This document shows, one piece after another, positions 1 to 9,250 of a stretch of 44,844 bases of DNA. The position numbers and the translations under genes are program-made. Numbering within the stretch: the stretch's first letter is position 1; every line of letters begins with the position of its first letter. The notes under the pieces are model-generated. The model was not told where the DNA came from, ran no database searches, and saw only the letters and a program-made list of their open reading frames with translations. The stretch is from Alkaliphilus sp. NP8. GTDB taxonomy: Bacteria; Bacillota; Clostridia; Peptostreptococcales; Natronincolaceae. The stretch is taken from assembly GCA_015978205.1 (NCBI GenBank), contig JADWMM010000040.1:1-44844 (forward strand). The letters run 5' to 3'.

Positions 1-54
1 CAAAAAAATTTAAGTCCAATGTATTAATATATAGTTGTGTTATATATAATAAGG

Positions 55-84
55 AAAAGGGAAAATTATTTAATTTTCCCTTTT
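55..84 (+). terminator. Intrinsic terminator-like hairpin of the gene upstream of the window
   Basis: Perfect inverted repeat with 13-bp arms (AAAAGGGAAAATT / AATTTTCCCTTTT) and a 4-nt loop. It ends in TTTT and is symmetric enough to act in both directions. It lies upstream of cdaA and probably ends a gene outside the window. Confidence 0.65.
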
Positions 85-197
85 ACTTATTATTAATTAC
101 CCATTTCTTTTTTTCAAAAATTAGGATAATATAGTAATAGGAGTATAATAAAAAAATAATTCACATATATAAAATACATTATAAGAGGGTGTTTATA

Positions 198-1025
198 TTG
201 CAGGAAGTTTTTGAATTATTTAGCAATATTAGAATAAGAGATGTTGTAGATATGGCTATAGTAGCTTTTGCTTTTTATAAGCTATATATGCTAATTATTG
301 AAACTAGAGCAGAGCAATTAATTAAAGGAATACTATTATTATTATTAGCAACACAGATAAGTGAATGGCTTCAACTTCATGTTATTAATTGGATATTAAG
401 AAATACAATGACTGTAGGAGTAATTGCTATTCTTATTGTTTTTCAGCCTGAATTAAGACGAGCTCTAGAGTATATAGGCAGAACTAAATTTTTAACTAAA
501 TCTATAATTGATATAGAAAAAGAAGAAATTAAAAATACAGCTGAAGAATTATCTGAAGCTGTAGGTTCTTTATCGAGACAAAAAATTGGTGCCCTTATTG
601 TTATTGAAAAAGAAACAGGATTAAGTGAAGTAGTAGAAACAGGTACCTTAATAGGAGGCAAAATATCCAGTGGACTACTAATAAACATTTTTATTCCTAA
701 CACTCCTCTACATGATGGTGCAGTTGTTGTTAGAAAAGATAAGATATTGGCAGCAGGTTGTTTATTGCCTCTGACAGATAATAAAAACATTAGTAAATCT
801 TTAGGTACAAGACATAGAGCTGGAATAGGTATAACAGAAAGATCTGATTCTACAGTGATAATTGTTTCTGAAGAAACAGGGGCTATTTCAGTTGCAGAAG
901 GTGGAAAACTAAAGAGATTTCTAGATACACAAAAGCTATCTGAAATATTAATACAAAACCATAAAAATGAAGAAAATCGTCAATTACAATTTTTAAAAAA
1001 GAAATGGAGGCATAAAGATGAATAA
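198..1025 (+). CDS. cdaA: Diadenylate cyclase CdaA
   Basis: Makes cyclic di-AMP from two ATP at the membrane; this second messenger controls potassium and osmolyte uptake and cell-wall homeostasis. The N-terminal ~95 residues are hydrophobic with about three membrane segments. The cytosolic DAC domain carries both family signatures, DGA (in PLHDGAVVV) and RHR (in GTRHRAGIG). Length (~275 aa) is normal for CdaA. A GTG at 189 is in frame, but the Shine-Dalgarno AGAGGGTG (184-191) overlaps it. The TTG at 198, six bases after that site, is therefore the likely start. It overlaps cdaR by 8 bases, as expected for a co-translated pair. Confidence 0.93.
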   Translation: MQEVFELFSNIRIRDVVDMAIVAFAFYKLYMLIIETRAEQLIKGILLLLLATQISEWLQLHVINWILRNTMTVGVIAILIVFQPELRRALEYIGRTKFLTKSIIDIEKEEIKNTAEELSEAVGSLSRQKIGALIVIEKETGLSEVVETGTLIGGKISSGLLINIFIPNTPLHDGAVVVRKDKILAAGCLLPLTDNKNISKSLGTRHRAGIGITERSDSTVIIVSEETGAISVAEGGKLKRFLDTQKLSEILIQNHKNEENRQLQFLKKKWRHKDE

Positions 1026-2238
1026 AACAGGTATTAAAAATTTAGCACCTAAAATTATTTCTATTCTTTTTGCCCTTGTATTGTGGATATATGTAATGGG
1101 TGCAATTAACCCTAGAGTTACTAGAACATTATCAAATGTATCAGTAAATCTTATAAATGTAGAAGAAGTTAAAAATCAAGGATTTATTTTAACTGGCAAT
1201 AAAGATTTTAGCGCACGGGTTAAATTAACAGGACGTAGAGATGAGGTTTATAATGTTTCAGCAGATCAAATTGAATTAAATGCTGACTTACGAGGATATA
1301 CCTTAGGTTCAAATAATATACCATTAGAAGTTTCAGTGCCAGGGAATATAGATGTAGACTTAAGTCCTAGATATATAAATGTTAATTTAGAAGAAATTAT
1401 AAAAAAACAAAGAGATGTAAAAGTTATAATCTCAGGTATTCCTGAGGAAAGTTATTCAGTTGGAGAATTACAGTATAAACCTACAGTAGTATGGATTGAA
1501 GGTCCAGAAAGTTATGTTAATTCAGTAGAACATGTAATAGCTCAGTTAGATATTTCAGGAGAATCCGATGAACTTATATTAAGTCTGCCATTAAAACCTG
1601 TAAATAGTAGAGGAGAAGAAGTACCTAACATAGATGTAGAAACCTCTTATGCAGATGTATCATTATCTATTGATTTATTAAAAACTGTACCAATTAAGCC
1701 TAACTATAATATAAATGCAGCAGAAGACTATGAAATAACTGAATTAGATATTAACCCAAAAGAAATAAAATTGAAAGGTCCAAAAGAAATTATAAGTGCT
1801 ATAAATGAGATATCAACAGAATTGATTGAAGCTGAAGATATAAGAGAGAATAAAGTGTTTGAAGCTAAATTAAATTTACCTGAAAAGGTTACAATAGAGA
1901 ATGAAACTGATATAATATTAAATGTATCTGTTGCTCCTTTTGAAGAAAAAAGCATTCAAATATCAAAAGACAATATAAAATTTAATAATTTATCTCCAAA
2001 GCTTGAAATTGATAAAAGTAACTTACCGGATAATTTAGACATAACAGTTACTGCAATAAAAGATGTATTAGATAAAATAAATAAAGGTGATTTAAAAGTA
2101 ATAGTAGATTTAAATGGATTAAATTCAGGTGAATACGAAATAGAACCATTAGTAGAGACTTCTTTTAGTACTAAAGACAATATTGAAAGTATAAAAATAG
2201 ATCCAGAAACTATTAGTATAGAATTAAAAGAAGAATAA
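1018..2238 (+). CDS. cdaR: CdaR (YbbR-domain regulator of CdaA)
   Basis: Membrane-anchored extracytoplasmic protein that binds and modulates CdaA. There is one N-terminal membrane segment (about residues 12-30), then a long beta-rich region consistent with four YbbR repeats of ~80-90 residues. At 406 aa this is the usual size. Its start lies inside the end of cdaA behind GGAGG at 1006-1010. In many Firmicutes glmM follows directly; here glmM is about 7.8 kb downstream, beyond the fatty-acid/vor operon. Confidence 0.9.
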   Translation: MNKTGIKNLAPKIISILFALVLWIYVMGAINPRVTRTLSNVSVNLINVEEVKNQGFILTGNKDFSARVKLTGRRDEVYNVSADQIELNADLRGYTLGSNNIPLEVSVPGNIDVDLSPRYINVNLEEIIKKQRDVKVIISGIPEESYSVGELQYKPTVVWIEGPESYVNSVEHVIAQLDISGESDELILSLPLKPVNSRGEEVPNIDVETSYADVSLSIDLLKTVPIKPNYNINAAEDYEITELDINPKEIKLKGPKEIISAINEISTELIEAEDIRENKVFEAKLNLPEKVTIENETDIILNVSVAPFEEKSIQISKDNIKFNNLSPKLEIDKSNLPDNLDITVTAIKDVLDKINKGDLKVIVDLNGLNSGEYEIEPLVETSFSTKDNIESIKIDPETISIELKEE

Positions 2239-2254
2239 AATGTAATAAATATAG

Positions 2255-2282
2255 CCGGATAAAACTAATTATCCGGTTTCTT
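2255..2282 (+). terminator. Terminator after cdaAR
   Basis: Inverted repeat CCGGATAA / TTATCCGG (2255-2262 and 2269-2276) with a 6-nt loop, followed by TTTCTTT. It separates cdaAR from the sigma-54 activator gene. Confidence 0.7.
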
Positions 2283-2354
2283 TAAAATATAAAATATAAG
2301 TGTAAAATAAAAATAGAATAATTTTGATATGGATTTTTAGAAAAGAGGAAAGCT

Positions 2355-4070
2355 ATGTTAAATGAAATTGATGTTATTTTAAATAGTACTAATGATGCAA
2401 CAATTGCTGTTGATATGAATGGATATATTACATTATTTAACAAAGCGGCAGAAAAAATCTTAGGGCTAAATGAAAAAAATGTTATAGGAGAATATATAGA
2501 AGAAATTCTTCCAAGTACAAAACTTCCTTATATATTAAAAACAGGTGAATCAGAGCTTAATCGTAGGCAGAGCATTGCTAATACAGCCATAATTACTAGT
2601 AGAATGCCTGTAAAAGATGAAAGTGGAAAAGTAGTAGGTGCTGTAGCAGTATTTAGAGATATTAGTGAATTATTAGATTTAACTTATGAAAATTATAAAT
2701 TAAAAGAAATGCAAAGTATGCTAGAAGGAATATTTAATTCTAGCCAAGATGCTATTTCAGTATGTGATGAAAATGGAAAGGGACTCTTAATAAATCCTGC
2801 ATATACTGAATTGATTGGTCTTTCGGAGAAAGATATTATAGGAAAGCCTGCTACTACAGATATTGTTAAAGGTGAAAGTGTTCATATAAGAGTGTTGAAT
2901 ACTAAAAAGCCTGTTAAAGAAACTAGATTAATAGTAGGACCTCATAAAAAAGAAGTAGTGGCTAGTGCAGCTCCTATTATAGTAGACGGTGAATTAAAAG
3001 GAAGTGTAGGTATACTTCATGACTTAACTGAATTAAAAAGGTTGAATAATGAGCTAATGCAGGCAAAACAAATTATAAGGAGCTTAGAAGCAAAATATAC
3101 CTTCGATGATATAATAGGTAATGATTACCTTATGAGTAAGTCGGTGGAGAAAGCTAAAAAAGGAGCATTAACTCCAGCTACAGTATTATTAAGAGGCGAA
3201 AGTGGAACGGGAAAAGAGTTGTTTGCTCATGCTATACATAACTTATCTAATAGAAAATATAACCAATTTATTAGGGTAAATTGTGCTGCTATTAATGAAA
3301 ATCTTTTAGAAAGTGAGCTTTTTGGTTATGAATCAGGAGCTTTTACAGGTGCTTTAAAAGAAGGAAAGATTGGTTATTTTGAACAAGCTCATGGAGGAAC
3401 TATATTTTTAGATGAAATAGGTGAAATTCCACTTAGCACTCAAGTTAAACTTTTAAGGGTTCTTCAGGAAAAAGAAATAATAAGAGTCGGTAGTACTAGT
3501 CCTGTTAATGTAGATGTACGTATAATTGCTGCAACTAATGCACCCTTAGAAAAGGCAATAGAAGAAGGAACTTTTAGAGAAGATCTTTATTATAGATTAA
3601 ATGTGTTACCAATTCATATTCCACCACTTAGAAAACGAAAAAATGATTTTTATCCATTAATACTTCATTTAATAAAAAAGTTTAATCAAGAATATGGAAG
3701 AAAGGTAGAAAGTATAGGCGATGAGGCTTTGAGTTTACTTAAAAATTATAGTTGGCCAGGTAATGTTAGAGAATTGCAGAATATTATTGGGCGCTCTATG
3801 ATAAACATGAAATTTAATGAAACTATAATAAAAAAAGAGCATATTCCTAAGCTTTTTATTAATGATAAGCAAACTAATAATAAAGAAATTAGGATAAATG
3901 ATGTGAAAGATAGTAAAGGTTTGAAAAAAACAATGGAAGATTTAGAAAAAGAAGTTATTAGAAATAGCTTAAAAAGAAATAATAATAATCGTACTGATGC
4001 TGCTAAAGAACTAAAAATTTCTATACGAAACTTATATTATAAAATTCAAAAATATGATATAGAACTATAG
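2355..4070 (+). CDS. Sigma-54-dependent transcriptional activator (PAS-PAS-AAA+-Fis), BkdR-like
   Basis: Enhancer-binding protein that uses ATP to open promoters bound by sigma-54 RNA polymerase. Two PAS-type sensor domains occupy about residues 8-110 and 122-230. The AAA+ domain (about 250-480) has Walker A GESGTGKE (281-288), the sigma-54 contact loop GAFTGA (328-333) and Walker B around FLDE (351-354). A Fis-type helix-turn-helix ends the protein (about 545-566). There is no receiver domain, so it probably responds to a small ligand through PAS. A sigma-54 promoter and two palindromes lie directly downstream, before ptb, so that operon is the obvious target. By context it is a BkdR-type regulator; the ligand is not evident. 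Confidence 0.93.
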   Translation: MLNEIDVILNSTNDATIAVDMNGYITLFNKAAEKILGLNEKNVIGEYIEEILPSTKLPYILKTGESELNRRQSIANTAIITSRMPVKDESGKVVGAVAVFRDISELLDLTYENYKLKEMQSMLEGIFNSSQDAISVCDENGKGLLINPAYTELIGLSEKDIIGKPATTDIVKGESVHIRVLNTKKPVKETRLIVGPHKKEVVASAAPIIVDGELKGSVGILHDLTELKRLNNELMQAKQIIRSLEAKYTFDDIIGNDYLMSKSVEKAKKGALTPATVLLRGESGTGKELFAHAIHNLSNRKYNQFIRVNCAAINENLLESELFGYESGAFTGALKEGKIGYFEQAHGGTIFLDEIGEIPLSTQVKLLRVLQEKEIIRVGSTSPVNVDVRIIAATNAPLEKAIEEGTFREDLYYRLNVLPIHIPPLRKRKNDFYPLILHLIKKFNQEYGRKVESIGDEALSLLKNYSWPGNVRELQNIIGRSMINMKFNETIIKKEHIPKLFINDKQTNNKEIRINDVKDSKGLKKTMEDLEKEVIRNSLKRNNNNRTDAAKELKISIRNLYYKIQKYDIEL

Positions 4071-4074
4071 ACCT

Positions 4075-4112
4075 ATGCAAACTATTGCATATAACCATGC
4101 AACAGTTTGCAT
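4075..4112 (+). promoter_or_regulatory. Tandem upstream activator sites for the sigma-54 regulator
   Basis: Two 16-bp palindromes of the form ATGCAA-N4-TTGCAT lie at 4075-4090 and 4097-4112. Their centres are 22 bp apart, about two helical turns. They sit roughly 145-180 bp upstream of the predicted start of the ptb transcript, a typical enhancer distance. Being next to the activator gene, they are the likely binding sites for its Fis domain. This is inferred from position and symmetry. Confidence 0.7.
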
Positions 4113-4227
4113 GAAAAAAAATGCACATACATATATTTTTTTGAATTATTATTATTTAATAAGAATGAAAATGATGAATAATGTTGAATTTAGATGAAAA
4201 AATAATAATTATTATTAAATATTAAAT

Positions 4228-4244
4228 TTGGCATACATATTGCT
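4228..4244 (+). promoter_or_regulatory. Sigma-54 (-24/-12) promoter of the ptb-buk-vor operon
   Basis: TTGGCA at 4228-4233 and TTGC at 4240-4243 place the invariant GG and GC exactly 12 bases apart, matching the sigma-54 consensus TTGGCA-N6-TTGC. Predicted transcription start is about 4255, giving a ~124-nt leader before ptb. This is the only convincing -24/-12 element I saw in the window. Confidence 0.85.
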
Positions 4245-4378
4245 TGTAATATATAATGGATAAAAAAGTTATACCGTAGAAAATTAAACATAGATTATAT
4301 ATTTATAATTAGTACTGATTAACAATAATAAATTATTTTAGATTATAATCAAAAATATCCATAAAGAGGTGAATTAAT

Positions 4379-5287
4379 ATGATTAAGAATTTTCAAGAAG
4401 TAATGGAATTAGCTAAAGAAAGAGGACCTAAAACAATTTCTGTAGCTTGTGCGCAAGATGCTGAAGTTTTATCAGCTGTAACTCAAGCTAAACAAGCAGG
4501 TATTGCAGATGTTATTTTAGTTGGAGATAAGGAAAAAATTGAAGAAATTGCTTCAGAAAAAAGTATTGATTTAACACAATTTGAAATTATTGATATTAAA
4601 GATTTAACAGAAGCTTCTAGAAAAGCTGTAGAATTAGTTTCTAGTGGAAAAGCTCATATGGTAATGAAAGGTTTAGTAGACACTTCAATTATTCTAAAAG
4701 CTGTATTAGATAAGGAAATAGGTCTTAGAAGTGGCAGCGTATTAAGTCACGTGGCTGTATTCGATTTACCACAGTATGATAGATTATTCTTTGTAACTGA
4801 TGCTGCTATGAATATTGCACCAGACTTAAATACTAAAAAACAAATCATTCAAAACTGTATACAAATTACCAATGCTTTAGATATAGAAGATCCAAAGGTT
4901 GCTGTAGTTTGTGCAAAAGAAAAGCCAAATCCTAAGATGCCAGACACAATGGATGCAGTAGAATTAGAAAAAATGAATAAAAATGGTGAAATTACAGATT
5001 GTACAGTTGGAGGACCATTTGCACTTGATAACGCTGTTTCTATGGAAGCTGCTAAGCATAAAGGAATAGATCATCCAGTAGCTGGGAAAGCTGATGTTTT
5101 ATTAGCTCCAGATATTGAAGCAGGTAATATTTTATACAAGTCTATGGTATTCTTTGCTAATGCTAAAAATGCTGGTATTATTGTAGGAGCAAAAGCACCT
5201 GTAATATTAACTTCAAGAGCAGATAGTGATGAAGCGAAATTATATTCAATTGCACTTGGTGTATTAAGTGCAGCGAAACTATTTTAG
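4379..5287 (+). CDS. ptb: Phosphate butyryltransferase (phosphate acyltransferase)
   Basis: Exchanges CoA for phosphate on butyryl-CoA or branched acyl-CoA, giving acyl-phosphate. At 302 aa it has the normal size of the PTA/PTB family, with family-like segments such as VMKGLVDTS and the C-terminal LTSRADS. It is the first gene after the sigma-54 promoter and lies 36 bp before buk. The Shine-Dalgarno is AGAGGTG. With vor genes downstream, the physiological substrates are probably isobutyryl-, isovaleryl- and 2-methylbutyryl-CoA from Val, Leu and Ile rather than butyryl-CoA alone. Confidence 0.93.
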   Translation: MIKNFQEVMELAKERGPKTISVACAQDAEVLSAVTQAKQAGIADVILVGDKEKIEEIASEKSIDLTQFEIIDIKDLTEASRKAVELVSSGKAHMVMKGLVDTSIILKAVLDKEIGLRSGSVLSHVAVFDLPQYDRLFFVTDAAMNIAPDLNTKKQIIQNCIQITNALDIEDPKVAVVCAKEKPNPKMPDTMDAVELEKMNKNGEITDCTVGGPFALDNAVSMEAAKHKGIDHPVAGKADVLLAPDIEAGNILYKSMVFFANAKNAGIIVGAKAPVILTSRADSDEAKLYSIALGVLSAAKLF

Positions 5288-5323
5288 ACAAAATTATTTT
5301 AGAATAGAGAGGAAGAAGTATTA

Positions 5324-6400
5324 ATGAGTGAAGTTTATAGAATATTAACGATTAACCCAGGTTCTACATCAACAAAAATTGCTATTTTCGATAATGAAAA
5401 GAATGTATTTGAAGAAACATTGAGACATTCTTCTGAAGAAATCGGAAAATATGAAACTATATTCGATCAATATGACTTTAGAAAAAATGTTATTCTGGAA
5501 ACTTTAAATGAAAAAGGAATTAACTTAACAAAACTTGATGCTATAGTAGGTAGAGGTGGACTTTTAAAGCCTATCGAAGGTGGAACATACTCAGTAGACG
5601 AAAACATGATGGAAGATTTAAAAGTGGGAGTACTTGGAGAGCATGCTTCTAACCTTGGTGGAATAATTGCAAATGAAATAGCTGGAAAATTAAATATACC
5701 ATCATTTATAGTTGATCCAGTTGTTGTAGATGAATTAAATGATGTTGCTAGAATTTCTGGTATGCCTCAATTAGAAAGAAGAAGTATATTCCATGCATTA
5801 AATCAAAAAGCTGTTGCAAGAAGAGCTGCAAAAGATATGGACAAATCATACGATAGTGTTAATGTAATTGTTGCACACCTTGGTGGTGGAGTTTCTGTAG
5901 GTGCTCATAAAAACGGAAAAGTTGTCGATGTAAATAATGCTTTAGATGGAGATGGACCATTTTCTCCTGAAAGATCTGGTGGACTTCCAGTAGGTCAATT
6001 AGCTAAGATGTGCTTCTCTGGAGAGTATACTCTTAACGATATTAAAAAGCTTATCAAAGGTAATGGTGGTTTAGTTGCTTACCTTGGAACAAATGATGGT
6101 AGAGAAGTAGTTAAAATGATTGAAGAAGGAAATGAAAAAGCTGAACTTGTTTACAAAGCAATGGCATATCAAGTATCTAAAGAAATTGGAGCTTGTGCAG
6201 CTGTATTAAAGGGTAAAGTAGATGCAATAATATTAACTGGTGGAATTGCATACGATAAAGACTTTACAGCATGGATTAAAGAAGATGTTGAATTTATTTC
6301 TGATGTATTAATTTACCCAGGTGAAGATGAAATGATAGCTTTAGCTGAAGGTGGATTAAGAGTATTACGTGGAGAAGAAGAAGCAAAAAAATACCAATAA
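5324..6400 (+). CDS. buk: Butyrate kinase (branched-chain acid kinase)
   Basis: Transfers phosphate from acyl-phosphate to ADP, making ATP and the free fatty acid. It belongs to the ASKHA (acetokinase) superfamily. The N-terminal phosphate loop NPGSTSTK is present, as are the central glycine-rich segment HLGGGVSVG and the C-terminal adenosine motif LTGGIAYD. At 358 aa it is full length. The stop is followed almost at once by the ATPase gene, so translation may be coupled. Confidence 0.93.
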   Translation: MSEVYRILTINPGSTSTKIAIFDNEKNVFEETLRHSSEEIGKYETIFDQYDFRKNVILETLNEKGINLTKLDAIVGRGGLLKPIEGGTYSVDENMMEDLKVGVLGEHASNLGGIIANEIAGKLNIPSFIVDPVVVDELNDVARISGMPQLERRSIFHALNQKAVARRAAKDMDKSYDSVNVIVAHLGGGVSVGAHKNGKVVDVNNALDGDGPFSPERSGGLPVGQLAKMCFSGEYTLNDIKKLIKGNGGLVAYLGTNDGREVVKMIEEGNEKAELVYKAMAYQVSKEIGACAAVLKGKVDAIILTGGIAYDKDFTAWIKEDVEFISDVLIYPGEDEMIALAEGGLRVLRGEEEAKKYQ

Positions 6401-6411
6401 AGGTGATAAAG

Positions 6412-7083
6412 ATGCTTAATGATAAAAGAGTCCGAATTATAATAGGACATTATGGAAGTGGTAAAACTGAATTTGCTGTAAACTATGCACTTAACTTAGC
6501 AAAAGAAGGTAAGAAAGTAGCGTTAGCGGATTTAGATGTAGTTAACCCATACTTTAGAAGTAGAGAAAAACATAATCTTTTAAGAGATAATGATGTTAAG
6601 GTAGAGTCAAGCTATGTAGAAGGTTCTGGTACTGATTTACCAGCTATATCTGCTGGTATATTAGGACCTATACAAGATGAAAGCTATAACTTCGTAATGG
6701 ATGTTGGCGGTGATTCTGCCGGTGCAAGAACTTTAGGTCGATATCATAATCATTTATCTGAAACAGACTATGATATGTTTTGTGTAGTAAATGCTAATAG
6801 GTCACAAACTCAAACAGTTGAAGGCGTTACTCATCATATTCGATCTATAGAGAAAACTTCAAGGATAAAAGTAACTGGTCTTATTAATAACACACATATG
6901 TTAAGACACACTACTGTAGATGATGTTTTAAGAGGACAAAAACTTTGTATGGAAGTTTCAAAAGCACTAAACCTACCGATTAAATATGTAAGTGCAATTG
7001 AAAGTGTTGCAAAAGATTTACCAAAAGATTTAGAAGGACAGATAATGCCTGTCAAAATGATTATGCGTGAAGACTGGATGTAA
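6412..7083 (+). CDS. P-loop ATP-binding protein of the vor operon, function unknown
   Basis: 223 aa. It has a clear Walker A (GHYGSGKT, residues 12-19) followed by a segment resembling switch regions of the MinD/ParA/CobQ class (ADLDVVNPYFRSRE). An in-frame GTG at 6403 lies inside the Shine-Dalgarno AAAGGTG, so the ATG at 6412 is the likely start. It lies between buk and the ferredoxin gene, all on one strand. I recognise proteins like this from ptb-buk-vor clusters of other clostridia, but no reaction is known to me. A role as a maturation or assembly ATPase for the iron-sulfur oxidoreductase is only a guess. The following 105-bp gap is the longest inside the operon. Confidence 0.8.
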   Translation: MLNDKRVRIIIGHYGSGKTEFAVNYALNLAKEGKKVALADLDVVNPYFRSREKHNLLRDNDVKVESSYVEGSGTDLPAISAGILGPIQDESYNFVMDVGGDSAGARTLGRYHNHLSETDYDMFCVVNANRSQTQTVEGVTHHIRSIEKTSRIKVTGLINNTHMLRHTTVDDVLRGQKLCMEVSKALNLPIKYVSAIESVAKDLPKDLEGQIMPVKMIMREDWM

Positions 7084-7188
7084 TGAGTATATCTTTGCTG
7101 GAGACAGTGGTCGATGAAGGCATAGGATATATTTATATATATTACCTCAAATTTATTTATACTTAATAATATAAAAGGAGGGTTTAAA

Positions 7189-7413
7189 ATGGCAAAAATT
7201 AAAGGTAAAGTTACATTCGATGAAAATCGTTGTAAAGGTTGTGGACTATGTGCAACTGCTTGTCCAGTTAAAATAATTAAACTAGACACAAGCAGAATTA
7301 ACATTAAAGGTTACCACCCAGCAGGAGTAGAAGAGATGGATAAGTGTATTGCTTGTACTAGCTGTGCAACTATCTGTCCAGATGTTGTTATTACTGTAGA
7401 AAGAGTAGATTAA
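7189..7413 (+). CDS. 2x[4Fe-4S] ferredoxin subunit of 2-oxoacid:ferredoxin oxidoreductase (VorD-like)
   Basis: 74 aa with two complete CxxCxxCxxxCP motifs: CKGCGLCATACP near residue 16 and CIACTSCATICP near residue 50. It carries electrons between the thiamine-diphosphate subunit and free ferredoxin. A strong AAAGGAGGG site precedes the ATG. It is followed by vorB after about 28 bases. The order delta-alpha-beta-gamma is common for the four-subunit VOR/KOR enzymes. Confidence 0.92.
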   Translation: MAKIKGKVTFDENRCKGCGLCATACPVKIIKLDTSRINIKGYHPAGVEEMDKCIACTSCATICPDVVITVERVD

Positions 7414-7441
7414 TATAAAATTGCGAGGAGGGAAATTATCC

Positions 7442-8503
7442 ATGGCTAAAGTATTAATGAAAGGGAACGAAGCTCTTGCAGCAGCTGCTATCCAAGCAGG
7501 ATGTAAGTATTTCTTCGGATACCCAATTACACCACAAAGTGAATTACCTGAATTCATGGCTAGAGAATTACCTAAAATTGGAGGAATGTTTGTTCAAGCA
7601 GAATCAGAAGTTGCAGCTATTAACATGATATATGGAGCTGCAGGTACAGGAGCAAGAGTATTAACTTCATCTTCTTCTCCAGGATTAGCTTTAAAACAAG
7701 AAGGAATCACATATATCGCTGGTGCTGAGTTACCATGTGTTATTATAAATATTTCTAGAGGAGGCCCAGGATTAGGTGGTATTCAACCTTCTCAAGCAGA
7801 CTATTTCATGTCTACTAGAGGTGGAGGAAACGGAGACTACAGACATCCAGTATACGCTCCAGCAACACTTCAAGAAGCTGTTGACTTAACAATGGAAGCT
7901 TTCAATGTAGCTGACTACTATAGAACTCCAGTAATCGTACAAGGTGACGGTATGATTGGACAAATGATGGAGCCAGTTGAGTTTAACGAGCCTAAGAAAA
8001 GAGATTTACCTGTAAAAGATTGGGCTACAACAGGAACAGAAGGAAAGAGAAAGCCAAATATTATTAACTCATTATTCCTAGATCCTCAAGCGCTTGAAGA
8101 TCACAACTGGAAATTAGATAGAAAATACAAAGAAATAGAAGAAAATGAAACATTACATGAAATGTACAAAATGGACGATGCAGAGATCGTGTTCGTATCT
8201 TACGGTACAACTTCAAGAATCGTTAAAAATGTAGTAGATACATTAAGAGAAGAAGGCGTTAAAGCAGGTTTAATTAGACCAATTACTTTATGGCCATTCC
8301 CAAATAAAGCATTTACTGAAATTCCAGAAAATGCAAAAGCTATTTTAACTGTAGAAATGAGTACAGGTCAAATGATCGATGATGTAAAAATCGCAAATGA
8401 AGGAAGACTTCCAGTACACTTCTATGGAAGAACAGGTGGTATGATTCCTACACCAGACGATATCATCGCAAAAGCTAAGGAAATCTTAGGGGGTGCAAAA
8501 TAA
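7442..8503 (+). CDS. vorB: 2-oxoacid:ferredoxin oxidoreductase, alpha subunit (VorB-type)
   Basis: The pyrimidine-binding and CoA-side subunit of a branched-chain 2-oxoacid (3-methyl-2-oxobutanoate) ferredoxin oxidoreductase. It begins MAKVLMKGNEALAAAA, the typical 'gatekeeper' start, followed by the GYPITPQSE segment. Start chosen at 7442: the GAGGAGGG site at 7425-7432 lies 9 bases upstream, whereas an in-frame TTG at 7421 precedes that site. The resulting 353 aa is normal. It overlaps vorA in TAATG. Many codons end in C (TTC, AAC, ATC) compared with neighbouring genes, which suggests high expression. Substrate (branched-chain rather than 2-oxoglutarate) is inferred from ptb/buk linkage. 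Confidence 0.88.
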   Translation: MAKVLMKGNEALAAAAIQAGCKYFFGYPITPQSELPEFMARELPKIGGMFVQAESEVAAINMIYGAAGTGARVLTSSSSPGLALKQEGITYIAGAELPCVIINISRGGPGLGGIQPSQADYFMSTRGGGNGDYRHPVYAPATLQEAVDLTMEAFNVADYYRTPVIVQGDGMIGQMMEPVEFNEPKKRDLPVKDWATTGTEGKRKPNIINSLFLDPQALEDHNWKLDRKYKEIEENETLHEMYKMDDAEIVFVSYGTTSRIVKNVVDTLREEGVKAGLIRPITLWPFPNKAFTEIPENAKAILTVEMSTGQMIDDVKIANEGRLPVHFYGRTGGMIPTPDDIIAKAKEILGGAK

Positions 8504-9249
8504 TGTCTGTAGTATTTAAAAAGACTGAAGGTTTAACAGAAAAGCAAACTCACTACTGTCCAGGGTGTACTCATGGTATTATTCACAGATTAGTAGGAGA
8601 AGTTTTAGAAGAATTAGGAGTATTAGGAAAAGCTATTGGAGTGGCTCCAGTAGGTTGTTCAGTACTTGCTTATAATTATTTTAACTGTGATATGCACGAA
8701 GCAGCTCACGGTAGAGCTCCAGCTGTAGCAACAGGTGTTAAAAGAGTTCTTCCAGATAACGTTGTATTCTCATATCAAGGAGATGGAGACTTAGCTTCTA
8801 TAGGTACAGCAGAAGTAATTCATGCTGCACATAGAGGAGAAAAGATTACTACAATCTTCGTAAACAACGCTATTTATGGTATGACAGGTGGACAAATGGC
8901 TCCAACAACTTTAATTGGACAAAAAGCTACAACAGCTCCAGAAGGAAGAAAAAAAGAATTAGCTGGAATGCCTTTAAAAATGTCTGAAATGTTATCTACA
9001 ATTGACGGAGCAGTTTTCGTAGAAAGAGTATCTGTTCATAACGTTGCAAACATTAGAAAAGCTAAAAAAGCTATTAAGAAAGCTTTTGAAGTACAGATAG
9101 AAGGTAAAGGGTATGGTATTGTAGAAGTACTTTCTACATGTCCAACAAACTGGGGATTAACAGCTCCAGAAGCTATGAAATGGTTAGAAGAAAATATGAT
9201 TCCTTACTATCCATTAGGAAACTTCCGTACACCAGAGGAGGGGAAATAA
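8503..9249 (+). CDS. vorA: 2-oxoacid:ferredoxin oxidoreductase, beta subunit (thiamine diphosphate-binding, VorA-type)
   Basis: Binds thiamine diphosphate and Mg2+. The classical motif begins GDGDLASIG and ends about 25 residues later in NN (FVNNAIYGMTGGQ). The N-terminal HYCPGCTHG segment holds cysteines typical of this subunit, and a further cysteine-bearing segment (STCPTNWG) is also typical. 248 aa, full length. Its ATG overlaps the vorB stop by one base, and vorC follows one base after its stop, so the three subunits are translationally coupled. Confidence 0.92.
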   Translation: MSVVFKKTEGLTEKQTHYCPGCTHGIIHRLVGEVLEELGVLGKAIGVAPVGCSVLAYNYFNCDMHEAAHGRAPAVATGVKRVLPDNVVFSYQGDGDLASIGTAEVIHAAHRGEKITTIFVNNAIYGMTGGQMAPTTLIGQKATTAPEGRKKELAGMPLKMSEMLSTIDGAVFVERVSVHNVANIRKAKKAIKKAFEVQIEGKGYGIVEVLSTCPTNWGLTAPEAMKWLEENMIPYYPLGNFRTPEEGK

Positions 9250-9250
9250 T

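Noticed and set aside
4075-4112. The paired palindromes read as one 16-bp-arm hairpin terminator after the activator gene
   Set aside because: Each half is itself palindromic, the spacing is two helical turns, and A-runs rather than T-runs follow on the plus strand; activator sites fit better.
6834-7304. 156-codon minus-strand frame
   Set aside because: Antisense to the ATPase and ferredoxin genes, both of which are well supported.
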